From contig CM023538.1 of assembly GCA_013350335.1 (NCBI GenBank), forward strand, positions 56,836,769-56,900,768: DNA of 64,000 nt, read 5' to 3'. Position numbers and translations under genes: made by a program. Of this stretch, positions 45,952 through 57,287 are shown in pieces (within the stretch, counting starts at the first letter, position 1; each line of letters begins with the position of its first letter). Below the pieces are notes generated by a model that saw nothing but the letters and a program-made list of their open reading frames with translations, ran no database searches and was not told where the DNA came from. The stretch is from Chimonanthus salicifolius (taxonomy: Eukaryota; Streptophyta; Magnoliopsida; Laurales; Calycanthaceae).

Positions 45952-46456
45952 TGTAAGAAAACCCTGACATTGTGACGCCCAGGGCCAGGCGTCCCCAATT
46001 TCTCTCTTTCTCGTCTTTCTGATACTCACTATTTATAATGGCTAAGTTACAATGCTCATCTTAAAAAAAAAAAACGATTTATATAAGTATTCTTGTCACA
46101 ATAAAAGATGATATTTCATGTTGTGCGAAAAATCGAATTCCAAACAACGCAATGGAAGCAATCCAACATCAATAGGAAGACAATACAAATTTTGCGTAGT
46201 TCAACGAACCCTACATCGATGGACGACAATCAAGTAAGTTCCATTAAATTAAACAGAGGTACAAATACAAATTTTCTCTTTACAAAACTCTCCCTCAAAA
46301 CCACGAGAACCTCTATTTCTGTTTTTTTTAGTCTTATAAAAAGTTACCAACGAAAAGAGGAAAGGAGAGAAGAAAGTGAAAAGTGACAAAACAAAAAATA
46401 TTTAAATAAAAAAATAATAATTCAGGGCCTGGCTCAAATCAAGCCAATATCCAACA
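45952..46456 (-). mobile_element. LTR with adjacent primer-binding site (minus strand)
   Basis: The minus strand starts TGTTGGATATTGGCTTG at 46456 and ends TTTTCTTACA at 45952. It is followed directly by TGGTATCAGAGC (45951-45940), the initiator Met-tRNA primer-binding site. This is a 5' LTR of about 505 bp. No pol gene or second LTR is seen to the left. Separately, a plus-strand polypurine tract GAGAGGGGG followed by TGTCTC at 45733-45747 belongs to another fragment. Confidence 0.7.
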
Positions 46457-48461
46457 ATTTCATACATTAGAAAGAGATATGTTTAAAATAAAAGTATTAA
46501 ACAATAAAAAAAACAAATTAGATATTTCTTAGTGTTCAACCAAAGAAACCAATAACATCTCTCTTGAATGGAGAAGCATCATCATAAGAATGGTGTGGTC
46601 ACCATTTGAAGAAAATAGAACCCAATCTCCATCACAAGTCCATCCTCAAAATAATTGAAACCCTAATTTGAGTCGACATAAAAAATGCCTAGATTCTTCC
46701 TTTGGAATATAAGAGCAATGGGAAAAAAAAAAAAAAGCAATTTTAGAATAAACCAATTGTCTTTTTCTAGTTTTGCTTATATGTATGCTCATTTTTCACC
46801 CATAATTTTATAAAAATTACATCAAGAGATATTATACTTATTTTATTAAATTAATAATATATTAAAACAAGATTTATAATTTATAGCATAACAATATGAT
46901 ACCAAAACATGAGCTTATTTAAATTTGCAAAATATAAAAATTATAGTCTATAATCACATGCCCCTACAAATTAGCATTTGATCAAAATGGATTGCATCCA
47001 AAAGTGTAGATATTGACTACCCTCTAACTACTTAAGGAAAAAAAATTGTATAAGAATATTAGATATTCAATAAATAATTTAAAGTCATGAGAATTGTGAG
47101 AGCTTACAAACATGAATTCTGACATGGATTGAGTAATTTTTATGCGGTTCTAATTTTATGTTAAGATCTTTCAATAGTCCATACATGGAGTAAAGGTGGA
47201 CCTAATCTAGAATGCAAAAGTTTAATGAATAAAAAAAATTAAAGTCAAGAAAAAATGGTTCTATAATTAAAACAATATACTTTTGTACAGGACCCATGGT
47301 AAATTGAATATTTTTTTCAATGGATTCATAATATTAGATAAAAGAGAGTCGATCATTTAATAGATTAATGATCAATATTCATTTGATAGGTTAAAAGTAT
47401 CGAAGGAAAAGAGTGTTGGAGAAGTTTGGTCCTCCTAATTATTCTCCTTTTTGTAGTTACATTGGAAGGATATAATACATAGGGATAGGATTTCATGCTC
47501 TAGCGATGAGAGCTCGATAAAGAGGTCACTTATAATCATAGAGTTAGTTAGTTTGAAAGATTTGTGTCTATATACAATATGATGAAAAATCAGTTTTATT
47601 GGATGATTTTAGCCGTGATTTTAAAGAACCTAAAAATCGAGATAGATAAAACTGAAATTTTGTTCCGTTCAAACTATGGTAGAGAGTCATTCAATCAAGC
47701 TTATTTTTTATAAATATAATATACAATTAAAAATCTTAAAACCCACTCAACCAATAATCATAGATTTGCTTTTAAATATAACTATCATTGTCAAATTTCT
47801 CTCTCAACACCATTATGATTTTTAATCCAATATCCCAATTAAATGATAAAAAGAATCCAATCTTTACATCATGATACCACTTACCATGGCTTTTATTACC
47901 AATAGAGAATGGCTTGGGACACTAGTCAGCCTCATAGTCTTCATCTTCCCTTTTAACCAAAGCAATTTGGATGCACTGATTTTGTCTAATTATCTTCCTC
48001 TTTCCTTTTCCTAACATTGTAGGAAATAATGTTTTCACAACTTTCCCTATCAACTATCAGTGGCACTCTATTTGTCTTAGTAATTTATTTTGAAGAAAGA
48101 GACTCATCATTCTAACTTTTAAAAAATAAAAGAACATCTTATTTATTTTATTGTCATTTTTGTCTTTCAAAATAATTTGACATTTTTCTAAAGGAAAATA
48201 ATGATGTTCTTAATATACTAAAACACCCATAAATTGATTATTGATTTTATTAAAGAATAAAATGTGATTTACCCATGAATAAAAGTTGAAGACACCGTTG
48301 AAGAGATGAGTGTAGGGACCCCATTCCTTAACAAGGATCATCATGCCCATTTGCAACAATAGGAAAAGGTCTCCATTTGAATACAAAAGACAGAAACTTT
48401 AAAATTATATCTAGTGATTATATATTTACTGAATTTCAATATGATTATTATAATAAAAAAA
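46457..48461. other. Intergenic, no gene seen
   Basis: About 2 kb of AT-rich sequence with no delimitable repeat and no recognisable frame. Confidence 0.5.
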
Positions 48462-48590
48462 TAGGTTAATTCACGTAACGGATAGGCACTTTGATTTAGA
48501 AATCAGAAGTCTCAATTTCGAGTCCCATAGTAATCTGATGCTTCTGATTTGCGGGAGATTAGGTGCATTTGAAATTTTATTTAACTCTTT
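48462..48590 (+). repeat. SINE-3 copy
   Basis: GGTTAATTCACGTAACGGAT, CTTTGATTTAGAAATC, TTTCGAGTCCCATAG and TGATTTGCGGG parallel the minus-strand copy at 42728-42882. Confidence 0.6.
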
Positions 48591-49571
48591 CAAACTCGAA
48601 GTGATGTGGTGTCTTAGAATTCTTTGTAATAAAAAACAATAACTTGCTATAAGTGTTAGGATTTTAGAACCGATATAATACATTAAATCAATTTTAGAAT
48701 TAATTAAGACTTACCATTTTCATTAATTTTAATATCTTTCAATGTATTACTAATTTTAGTTTTAACTTAGTCTTTATTTGGTCAAAGATCAATTCCAATA
48801 AACTCTTTACCAAGAAAAGTTCATAGTGATCAGGTATTAAGATTGACTTTATATAAATTTAAAATATCAATAAATTCTCTCATGATTTCTTACAATTTAA
48901 ATTTCAGTGACTTGTAATGTTTTGATATCATTGTTATTTATATTACTATATTTTATATGTAAGAAATATAATTATTTTCAAAAAAAAAAAATACAAGACA
49001 ATATCTATTTAAAACTAAATCTACATTTAGAAATGATCTTTTAATCTAGATAACATGTAGTTACTGTTACATCAAGAAGTTCTATTTATATAAAATAATT
49101 TGTCATATACAATTATGAATAAAATCTGTGAAGAAAATGAATTAAGAAGTTGAATTGATGATAATACTCATTGGTTAGATGACAATTGAACTTTTATATC
49201 TTAAACTAATAAGAAATTGATTTTTGTTTCAAATACCTGTGTTTTTACTTATTTTGTACACTGACTAATGGAAAATAGATTTCTTTCTTTTATAATTTTT
49301 CTTTTTGCATAATCGTTTTCTGATAATTATTTTTTCAGGAAAAATGTGGTTAGAAAATAAAATAAAAATTGTAAAATTATTTTTTGCGCCACTATCTAGT
49401 ATTAATAATCAAAATCCATAAAATTGAGATTGAAAAAGAAAACTTTTCAAATATTAATTTGAACGCCAGTACTTTTACTAACATGAGGTATTATCTTTTT
49501 TTTTTTTAATATAAATATGGTTATCTCTATCCTATATTGAAGGTGAGACTAATCCCACGGATACACGAAAC
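48591..49571. other. Intergenic, no gene seen
   Basis: Very AT-rich, no recognisable feature. Confidence 0.5.
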
Positions 49572-49663
49572 TAGAGGTAAAAATCTCGGTATCAGCCGAT
49601 AAATTTCTCTCATATATTTTTTTTTACCAAAACTACTAATATCGGCCGAGATTATCATCCCTG
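49572..49663. mobile_element. hAT MITE, family B, 92 bp (short)
   Basis: Ends TAGAGGTAAAAATCTCGG and (reverse complement) CAGGGATGATAATCTCGG pair well, with CAGCCGATAA and TATCGGCCGAG inside. The flanking 8-mers share only GAAAC, so the TSD has decayed. Confidence 0.7.
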
Positions 49664-49819
49664 ATGAAACCACTTGCAAGTTTCGTGTATCATGTAAGCC
49701 CGCGAGATGTAAACCAAAAACCTATAGTATAATCCTAGAAGCTTAGACCAACTATCTCTATTTTACTTTCACTATGTTGTTATAAATTGAAAAGATCAAC
49801 GAAGTTGATCTAAGATTCT

Positions 49820-50010
49820 ATTTGAGAGGTCTTAATGGTCAATTCTCACTCTTGTTTGTGGGAAGTCCTGAGACCAAACCCCCCTAAACACAAAAAAGGG
49901 TCACTCTCCGTTGTTATGTAATCTAACGTGTGTAGATTGAGAGGTTTACATATGTTCCAAAGATTAATCAGGCAAGACGCGTGGATACCTTCATCTTAAA
50001 AAAAAAAAAT
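49820..50010 (+). repeat. SINE-2 copy (divergent)
   Basis: GAGGTCTTAATGGTCAATTC, GGGTCACTCTCCGTTG, TGTAGATTGAGAGG and a tail GATACCTTCATC followed by A run. The head is degraded. Confidence 0.55.
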
Positions 50011-51430
50011 TAGAGGTCTTAGATTCAACTCCTCTTTTGATATACGAGAGTTACAAGTGCTTTCGTATATTTATGGGATTATTCTCACTTCTACTATAAA
50101 ATGAGAGAATACCCATTCAAATACCCATGTTATCTAAAAATAAAAATAAAAATAAAAATAAGATTTTCCAAATCAAATTCCAATTTCTTGCTCCAACAGC
50201 AACCAAAAGAATTTTATTTTTCCATCAAAGGTAACCAAGTGATGCTTGGGATATGGCCCACTTTGATTCTCTGATTTGGTTCTGTAGAATATGCCAAGTG
50301 GTATATTTTACTGTCAAAAAAATAATCGGCCATGACAGTAGTCACTAGTCACAGAGTGAGAGTGGGGATGGGGAAGAAGAAAAAGATAAAAAATCTCTGA
50401 TGACTGAACCAAGTCAGTTTATAATTTTTGTGTTGCTTAACAGCTGGAGTTGGAACGTTGTGCAAACTTAGTTGTCCATTCCCACATGCCTCATCACCCC
50501 TCTCTCCTACCTCTTTTAGCAGAGGTCCAATCTCTCAACTCTCTTCCTTTTTTAATTTTAGAAACTTTACCACTCTCTAATTATTTTTATTTTTTTATTA
50601 TAATATAAAAGAAGAAAATCTCAAGTTTCGTAAATTACCCAGTATATATATATATATACACGAAGATTTACACATATCCCGAAGATGAGACAAGTGATTT
50701 AAAAACTTGAACAACTTGAATATAAAAAAAAATAATATGAATGTAGTTCAAGTGATATGCATTGTATTAACTAATGAACTTAGTATATAACCAATTTTCA
50801 TATCATTTGAATTTTTATTATTGTTAATTTGTATTAAAATACATTTTAGCCGTTGAGTGATGAAAAAATTGCTAAGATAATATTTAAGAAAATAGATTTT
50901 AATTAGTGTCAGCATATATGGGTATTGAATTTCTTAAACTTATAAAATGATTTGAAATAATTTTTTTTTTAAGATTAAGATATTCAATCATTTCACCTAA
51001 ATTTTTTAGTTGTTTTAGTTGACTACTGTTTTAGGACATGCGTAAATCTCTTAATATGAATATACTGGGTATAAATTAAGAGGTACGAACTTGATCCCAA
51101 GACCTCACACAAACAAATAAAGGTGGGAATTGATTATTAAACTAACCCCTCATACTTATCATTTGAACTAATTTAAATGAAGAAAATTTTAGTCATTCAT
51201 TTTTATTATAAAAAATTTAATTTTTAAAAATTGATAATTTAAAATTTAAGTCATGAAAAATAGTTTTTCATACTCACTCCTCGTGATATTAAAGTTCTAT
51301 TAACCACTTTCAGTCACCCGAGTGAGAACTTTTTTCCTTGGTATGTCAACTTTTTCTTTTATTTTTTAATTTTTCTTGAATGTCTTTGTTCTACCACTCT
51401 TTTCTTTTCTCATGGCGGCCATTTCTCTTC
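50011..51430. other. Region upstream of the bZIP gene
   Basis: It contains a SINE-2 fragment (plus) at about 50620-50730, a minus-strand SINE-2 at about 50985-51125 and an AAATA microsatellite at 50138-50160. The stretch 50200-50580 is the least repetitive part and may hold distal promoter sequence; no specific element is claimed. Confidence 0.45.
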
Positions 51431-51438
51431 TATAAATT
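51431..51438 (+). promoter_or_regulatory. TATA box of the bZIP gene
   Basis: TATAAATT lies in CTTCTATAAATTTCAC. A pyrimidine-rich leader follows, which puts the start of transcription near 51460. The TATA motif is visible; the start is inferred. Confidence 0.5.
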
Positions 51439-51673
51439 TCACTTCCTTGCAGTCTCAAAAACCTCTTCCTCTACCTCTTCTCTTCCTCTGCCTGCTATAG
51501 ATCTTGCCATTCCTTCCCTCTCCCCTCTCTCTTCTTATCATCGTTTTCAGATATTTTCTTTTTTTTTATAGCCTGGTTTTCTGTTTTGGAGTTGAAGATC
51601 TGTTCTTGTGGCTTCTCTTTGTCAAAGTTGGTTGGCCTCTTGTGGGGTCGTGTTGGAGAATTCTGGTTTTCAG

Positions 51674-51685
51674 ATGATCATTTGA
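51674..51685 (+). CDS. Minimal uORF (3 codons)
   Basis: ATG ATC ATT TGA, the first ATG after the inferred transcription start. It is too short for a conserved peptide and could only affect scanning. Confidence 0.3.
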   Translation: MII

Positions 51686-52119
51686 AAACCATTAGCTGAT
51701 TCAGGTGCTTTTGCTCTCCTTTTGGCTTCCTGGATTCCACTTCCAGATCACCTCCTCTGTTTTTCTGCAGTTGATCTGGCTGCAGATAGGGGAAGTTCTG
51801 CTGAAATTTCTGCTTTAGAAGCTGTGCTGCTGGGTTTTCTGATCAAACACTGAGAACCCATCAGTTGAATCTCCCGTTTACTTCATTTTTCCTGCAAAGA
51901 TCTAAGCATTCTGTCAAAATCAGGGCCTTTCTCTGTTCGTTTTATTCTCAAAACCTGTTTTCCAGGATCAGCCCACTGAAAGTTTTCCCAGATTCCCATA
52001 TTCCAAGGATTTCTTGGTGGGTTCTGAACTTCTTCTTCAATTCACCGATCAGATACCTGTAATTCAGGCGTCTGAGTCCCTGTTTCTCCATCTGCAACTT
52101 CTCACCCATCTCATTTCAC

Positions 52120-52152
52120 ATGTATAATCCAGCACTTCTTGATGTTTCCTGA
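52120..52152 (+). CDS. uORF 1, 10 codons
   Basis: Encodes MYNPALLDVS. It ends 3 bases before the ATG of the conserved uORF, so reinitiation distance is minimal. A leaky-scanning role is inferred. Confidence 0.5.
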   Translation: MYNPALLDVS

Positions 52153-52156
52153 TTGA
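52142..52156 (+). CDS. uORF overlapping uORF 1, 4 codons
   Basis: Encodes MFPD. Its stop shares bases with the start of the conserved uORF (TGATG). Confidence 0.4.
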   Translation: MFPD

Positions 52157-52287
52157 TGTCTCCTATTCTCAGCGAAATCCTTCTTTCTGGTTTTATGATC
52201 AATTCCACTCTCAGGCGCAGGTCCCACTTAGTTCAATCCTTCTCTGTCGTCTTCCTTTACTGGTTTTATGTGTTCTCAGAGAACTGA
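52156..52287 (+). CDS. Conserved sucrose-control peptide uORF (SC-uORF)
   Basis: A 43-residue peptide starting MSPILSEILLSGFMI and carrying RRRSHLVQSF followed by SVVFLYWFYVFS. This is the conserved peptide of S1-group bZIP mRNAs (CPuORF homology group 1). In Arabidopsis bZIP11 this peptide stalls ribosomes when sucrose is high and so lowers synthesis of the main protein. An internal in-frame Met (M14) offers the second start known from the family. The peptide ends SEN: two residues follow the serine at which I recall family members ending. The main ORF lies 254 bases downstream. Confidence 0.95.
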   Translation: MSPILSEILLSGFMINSTLRRRSHLVQSFSVVFLYWFYVFSEN

Positions 52288-52336
52288 TCATCTGGGGCCT
52301 GTTGCTTTCCTTTTAGTATCTATAGTTTTATCATAA
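52268..52336 (+). CDS. uORF overlapping the end of the SC-uORF, 22 codons
   Basis: Starts at the ATG inside the Tyr-Val codons of the SC-uORF, in another frame (MCSQRTDHLGP onward), and ends TAA at 52336. Ribosomes that miss the SC-uORF start could use it. No conservation is claimed. Confidence 0.35.
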   Translation: MCSQRTDHLGPVAFLLVSIVLS

Positions 52337-52541
52337 TAAACACCTACATCCAGTATTTCATTTGTATTAGCTTGAAAAAACTGGTATCTGGGTCTAGCCT
52401 CTTTAGTATCTGATATCGATTATCTAAGTAAATCTAGCCTTAAAGGGAAAAAATCTACTGTTCTAGGCCATCCTTTAATCAGTATCCAAGTACCCAAATA
52501 CCCAATTATCCATCTGTGTAAATATACTGAAGTGATCCTCC

Positions 52542-53000
52542 ATGGCTTCTCCAAGTGGGACTTCATCTGGGTCCACCTTGCTACAGAACTCAGGATCTGA
52601 GGAAGAACTGCAGCTTCTGATGGATCAAAGGAAACTGAAGAGGATGCAATCGAACCGCGAATCGGCGAGGCGATCCCGGATGAGGAAGCAGAAGCACGTG
52701 GATGACCTGATGGCTCAGGTGGCCCAGCTGAGGAGAGAAAACAATCAGATCCTAACCAGCTTGAACATCACAAGCCAGCAGTACATGAAAGTTGAATCTG
52801 AGAATTCTATTCTTAGAACCCAGATGATGGAGCTCAACAACAGATTGCAGTCTCTCAATGAAATCCTTCACTATGTTCAAGCCAACAACACTGGATTTGA
52901 GATTGGTGGTCCTGAGATCACTGATAATTTCCTCAGGCCCTGGGATTTGATGTTTTTAAATGAACCCATCATAGCTTCTGCAGACATGCTTATGCACTAG
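52542..53000 (+). CDS. bZIP11: Group S1 bZIP transcription factor (bZIP11-like)
   Basis: A 152-residue nuclear protein, full length for the S1 group (about 145-175 residues) and intronless as expected. The basic region is at about 30-50 with the invariant N-x7-R (N38, R46) inside QSNRESARRSRMRKQKH. The zipper has hydrophobic heptad positions L56, L63, I70, V84, L91, L98 and L105, with T77 as the one break. The C-terminus EPIIASADMLMH resembles the end of Arabidopsis bZIP11. S1 proteins bind ACGT-core and related sites, prefer heterodimers with group C bZIPs, and adjust amino-acid and sugar metabolism in low-energy states. The start ATG is in CCTCCATGG, a good context, and follows the uORF leader. 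bZIP2 or bZIP44 orthology is an alternative. Confidence 0.97.
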   Translation: MASPSGTSSGSTLLQNSGSEEELQLLMDQRKLKRMQSNRESARRSRMRKQKHVDDLMAQVAQLRRENNQILTSLNITSQQYMKVESENSILRTQMMELNNRLQSLNEILHYVQANNTGFEIGGPEITDNFLRPWDLMFLNEPIIASADMLMH

Positions 53001-53335
53001 TGAGATAATTAATTATATATATATGAAGGTTTTGTGGTGTTTTTTTGGTTTTTTTTTTGTTTTTTCTTTGTGTTGGTGTAAGGGAGGCCTATCTATTAGC
53101 TAAGGCTGTAGAAGAATTGTAAGGGAAATAATCAGAAGAAGAAGGAAGAAGAAGCAGAAGATAAATGGGAGAAATGAGAGAGCTCTGGTTAATGGGGTTC
53201 TTAGGGGTGTGTGTATATGGGAAAAATATACATATTCAAGTGCATTCATGAGCTAAGTTGTAATTGGGTCCTTCTATAATATAATGATTTGCTGAAATTT
53301 CACTTCTCCCATCAAATAAATAAAGTTTAGACTTT
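53001..53335 (+). promoter_or_regulatory. bZIP 3' UTR and poly(A) signal
   Basis: T-rich sequence after the TAG stop. AAATAAATAAA at about 53314-53324 is a likely poly(A) signal, which would give a 3' UTR of about 340 bases. Confidence 0.5.
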
Positions 53336-53919
53336 GGACATAGCAATAATTATTATTGATGTTTTGTTTGTATATAGTTTTAGGAATTAAGAGTGCTACA
53401 ACTTCTTATTTTTATGGTGGACCACATGATGAGTGTTCTGTTCCAGCAGGACAAAGTTTTCCAAGTCCTGTTGCTTGATTGAACTGAATAAAATAAAATA
53501 ATTAAAAGGAGGAGAGAAGCAACAAAGCTTAATATTTTATTTTGAAAACTGAATTGAAAGTTTTGAATTCGATTTTTTCAATTTTCACTCTATTTTAGAG
53601 GTTCATTCTTTATAGAATTATTCAATATATGAATATTCAATATATGAATAGAGAGATTTGCATATCTTCTAAAGATTATTCGAATACTCTAAAATATTTG
53701 AACTATGCGGTGAAATCACCCATGTTGGAGCTGATATTTTTGCTGATTTTTGTCTTCCTCAGTGCTTGGAAGTAAGTGGATGGCCACATAATGGCAACTT
53801 TTGTTGAAATTTATAATTGTTTTGGGGTGACTGTTGGCTTTTGATTTTTCTTGTGTCTGCGTTTTTGAGATACAAGTACACTGGTTTGGCTAGCTACCAT
53901 AAAGGTATCTTTTACTTAT
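53336..53919. other. Intergenic with a divergent SINE-2
   Basis: At 53540-53715 a plus-strand SINE-2-like stretch (TTTTGAATTCGATTTTTTC, AGAGAGATTTGCATATC, TAAAGATTATTCGAATAC). Nothing else is recognised. Confidence 0.45.
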
Positions 53920-54104
53920 GCTGCCTTTGGATGAAAGATAATTTTGCAGGAGTTACTCTTAAATTTAGGATCACCTTTGAATACTCCAAATTTCAATAGA
54001 ATATTCTAAAAAGGTGATGAGAGGAGTGATTTTTTAAATTTTAACCCTCATTTGAGGTAATTTTTGAGTTACCAAATAACGATAAGGACCATCCAAACTC
54101 AGCC
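53920..54104. mobile_element. MITE family D, about 185 bp
   Basis: Ends GCTGCCTTTGGATGAAAG and (reverse complement) GGCTGAGTTTGGATGG match those of the 29188 element. TTA near both ends (53916-53918 and 54105-54107) may be the target duplication, which would suit PIF/Harbinger. No coding capacity. Confidence 0.65.
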
Positions 54105-54479
54105 TTAGAGAAAATTACTAGAGGGGCAAATAGACAAGATAAGAAACCATGCCTTACAAATTACAATTGCTTTGCTTTTATTTAAGCAGTGATGAGTCTC
54201 ATGCTATATTTATTTTCTATGTTTAATACTTCCCTCAATATTGTCGTATTTTTTAATTTTTAAATGAACAGATGTTTGGGATTGGAAATTTGGCCCATAA
54301 GTCTAAAAGTATGAAGAATCTAGTCCGAGAAAAGGTAGGCTCGAACAAAAAGTTTCAGTCTGATACTCTGATTTATAATAGAGTCCGGCTTAGAACAAAA
54401 AAATGAAGTCCAAGTGCCCGCCCTACTCCAATAGTCCAATCTGATGGCTCAAAAGCCCAAGCCCAATTCGATTATTTAG

Positions 54480-54501
54480 ACATATATATATATATATATA
54501 T
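54480..54501. repeat. (AT)n microsatellite
   Basis: About ten AT units. They are followed by a minus-strand SINE-2 fragment to about 54600 (GGGAAGTGACCCTTTTATA). Confidence 0.85.
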
Positions 54502-54679
54502 GAGATTTTTTTTTAAGACCAACGTGTACAAGCCTCTTAGAGCACACAAATCAGATTATACTATGGGAAGTGACCCTTTTATATTGAGAACCATATACAT
54601 GAGGTTGCACATCACATCTAGTACATTTTTTATTTTGTATTATTTTTTTGTGAATTATAGAAATCTAACAGTTAGATTT

Positions 54680-55008
54680 AACGAGAGTCATGAAGGATGA
54701 AATCTAAGGACTGACAAGGGACTGGGTCATTCCACCTACCATGCTAGTCTTTTGAGCTGGAAGCCCAATCCTAACAATGGTATCAGAGCTAGGTCCCCAA
54801 GCCACAACATGTGGACTCAAGGATCCCCTAACCAAACAGATGGTTAGCGACATTCTATTCGTTGAAGAGCCTCGTTCGAGGGGAGACTAGTTGGAGTGCG
54901 AACGAGAGTCCCACATCGGTTTGTGAGGAGGAAATCTAAGGACTTATAAGGGACTAGGTCACTCCAACTATCAGGCTAGTCTTTTGGGTTGGAAGCCCAG
55001 TCCCAACA
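54680..55008 (+). mobile_element. TRIM-like element (miniature LTR retrotransposon)
   Basis: Two related terminal blocks, about 54680-54776 and 54890-55008, share AACGAGAGTC, GAAATCTAAGGAC, GGGACTRGGTCA and GGCTAGTCTTTTG, and both end AACA. Directly after the first is TGGTATCAGAGCTAGG (54778-54793), the initiator Met-tRNA primer-binding site. The inner part is only about 110 bp and has the purine-rich GAGGGGAGAC before the second block. Block 1 has lost a CCACATCGG segment. No TSD was fixed. Confidence 0.8.
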
Positions 55009-56617
55009 TATATTACTATAAGACAATATCAATCTTACAACTTTATCAAGATATAGAAGAACCCTCAATTGAATTTTGACCATTCATTTATTAAATAAGG
55101 TTGAGATTTATTTTTATGTTAGCAAAAAAAAAAAAAAATTTGTTAAAAATGGATAAAATAAAAAGGAATTTGAGAATTGATTTGGTGAGTAAAAGATAAA
55201 TAATAGAGGAAATTTGCCTAGAAAATTTTCTATCACAAATAAAAAATTGTCTTTATATCTCATTTTTACAAAGTAATCATCCTATATACAGTTGGGAAAT
55301 TGATATTACTTATTATATAAAAAAAAATTAATGCACACTATCTTCCTTCCCCTCCCCCACTTTAATAATATTTTTCAAAATGGATTACATAGTTTTTCAA
55401 AAACTTCCTCATTAAGATGTCTTTATCCCATCACACATGAGATGATTATGCCACATTTTGCTCATGAGATGATTATGCAAAATTGCAAATATAAAAACTC
55501 TAATGAAACTTTCTCTGTTGATGTTATATTTTTTTTTACTAAATGGATCTGGAATCTTTAATAGTTGGGTATGATGTAAAAAGAAATATATAAGTGTTAT
55601 ACGAAGTTTCGTCTCAATCCAGTAATCCTATCTCTTGATTTTAAACTTTTAAGAATCAGTGATATGTATTAATCGAAACTTAAAAAGTCAAAATTATATG
55701 ACTCAAATGATCAATTTGTAGTGAAATTTCACACACTCTATATCTATATAATTACCTATCTATCATACCCAAATTATACAAGTCTCACTATTAATTTGAT
55801 AGGAATCCCTTATTAAATAGTCTCACTAGCCTAACCCTTGCAAATATGATTACTACAATTTTCTAGCATTTATCAAAGATTTGTTTTCTAAGATACTGCC
55901 TACCTAATCTGTTGACATACAAATTTTCTTCTAGAATGGCTCATGAGTAATAGATTAAAATAAAATAAAATTCATGAAATTTAAATTCACAAACTCTGTA
56001 AGATTCCTTCTCTTTTGAATGTATGAGCCATTAATTTAATCAATTTATTTTTTAATAAATCATATATTTAAATATAAATATTTATAATTAATATATCACC
56101 ATCATATCAATTATTTCTATTCCCATCCCATCTACTTCATAGTTTGCAATCTAAAAAAGTGCACGGACAAACATTTGTAATAAAATATATTTATGATGTA
56201 GAATATAGTCAGGTATCAGTTCACATCGAAGCTTATAGAATTCCATAAGATTCTTAATTTTAAACATGAAAGGAGAAAGGGAGATGTGATGATTTTTTTT
56301 TCAAGCACACAGTTTGTGAGTTGAATTTAAAATTCGAAAGAAAAGATTTTAAATATCAAATTCAGTCTGGTACTCAATGGACTAAGTTCAAGTTGTATTG
56401 ATCAAGTTATATTTAAAATTCAAGTGAAAATGATAAGAAAGGGCTCGAGTTGTAGAGAAGTCAATTAGAATGATACGACTTAAATAATTTTTAAAATTAT
56501 AAAAAATATAGCTTAATCTAAGATTTGCTTTTGTTTTATTTACAATTAAAAGTATGTATATATACCTATAAACATATGTATGGATATATAACTTCTCTTG
56601 TATGCATATTTCATCTA
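55009..56617. other. Intergenic, no gene seen
   Basis: AT-rich throughout. The small frames at 55331-55561 and 56388-56684 lack recognisable content. Confidence 0.5.
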
Positions 56618-56775
56618 ATATTTTTTTATGATTAAGATGTCTAAATCTCTTAGAGTACTCAACTAATTCTTGAGGAGTGTGCAAGTCTCCCTACTCACAC
56701 ACGGAATAACTTTAGGGAAAGTGGGGATCAAACTCACGATTCTCACTTCCTAAGATGGATTCCTAACTATCACTT
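56618..56775 (-). repeat. SINE-2 copy
   Basis: T run and ATGATTAAGATGTC, CAAGTCTCCCTACTCACACA, GGATCAAACTCACG (box-B complement) and CTAAGATGGATTCCTAAC. It is one of the clearest minus-strand copies. Confidence 0.8.
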
Positions 56776-56788
56776 TAATCTCATATAC

Positions 56789-57265
56789 TGTTAGCAAAGT
56801 ACCACATTTCTGGTGGACATTTGAGTCTTGGAGTTTTTAAGTACATGGGAACATCCTCTCCTTTCAAGTCGGTTTTTAAGAATGAGTTCTACTCATGTAT
56901 TTAACATGGTAGTTCATCTCCAGCCCTTTATGGAAGGGAAAAGTCAAGTGTCTCCGGTCCTGATGCTTAAGGAGAGTGTTAGCAAAACCTCACATTGCCA
57001 ATAGTCAGAAGAACAAAGCACAGAACAATTACACACAGAGACATAAGGATTTACGTGGTTTCCTTTCGGTACGTCATCGGGTTCAAACCAAATCCATTAT
57101 GTTCAAAGACAAAAAGACGAAGAAGATACGGCCATACCTGTTACAATTTTTGCTCTCTCTCCTCTCTCACGAAAAGAGACGTTACATACTGCCTTAATTA
57201 AAGCTACAAAATATGTAATGTGAAAATTACAAAATTACCCTCCATTAAAAAATCGGCTCGGGGGC
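56789..57265 (+). mobile_element. TRIM-like / LTR fragment pair
   Basis: TGTTAGCAAAGTACCACATT at 56789 opens a first block that ends TTTAACA at 56906, followed by a degenerate primer site TGGTAGTTCATC. After a short internal part and the purine run AAGGAGAG, a second block starts TGTTAGCAAAACCTCACATT at 56977. Beyond its first 25 bases the second block becomes the LTR-type sequence also seen at 31770-31990. Nested or recombined history. Confidence 0.55.
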
Positions 57266-57287
57266 TTCGTTTAACTGTATTTAACAT

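Larger units (their letters stand above)
51460..52541 (+). promoter_or_regulatory. Long 5' leader of the bZIP gene with uORFs
   Basis: About 1.1 kb of CT-rich, intronless leader. It contains five upstream ATG-led frames (51674, 52120, 52142, 52156, 52268) and no ATG between 52287 and the main start at 52542. S1 bZIP mRNAs are known for such leaders, in which one peptide uORF represses translation when sucrose is high. Confidence 0.75.

Noticed and set aside
51380..51571. 63-codon frame just upstream of the bZIP leader
   Set aside because: It spans the TATA box and the inferred transcription start and has Phe/Ser-rich sequence. It is unlikely to be translated.
51865..52062. 65-codon frame in the bZIP leader
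   Set aside because: It has no ATG at its start (TTG) and no recognisable content.
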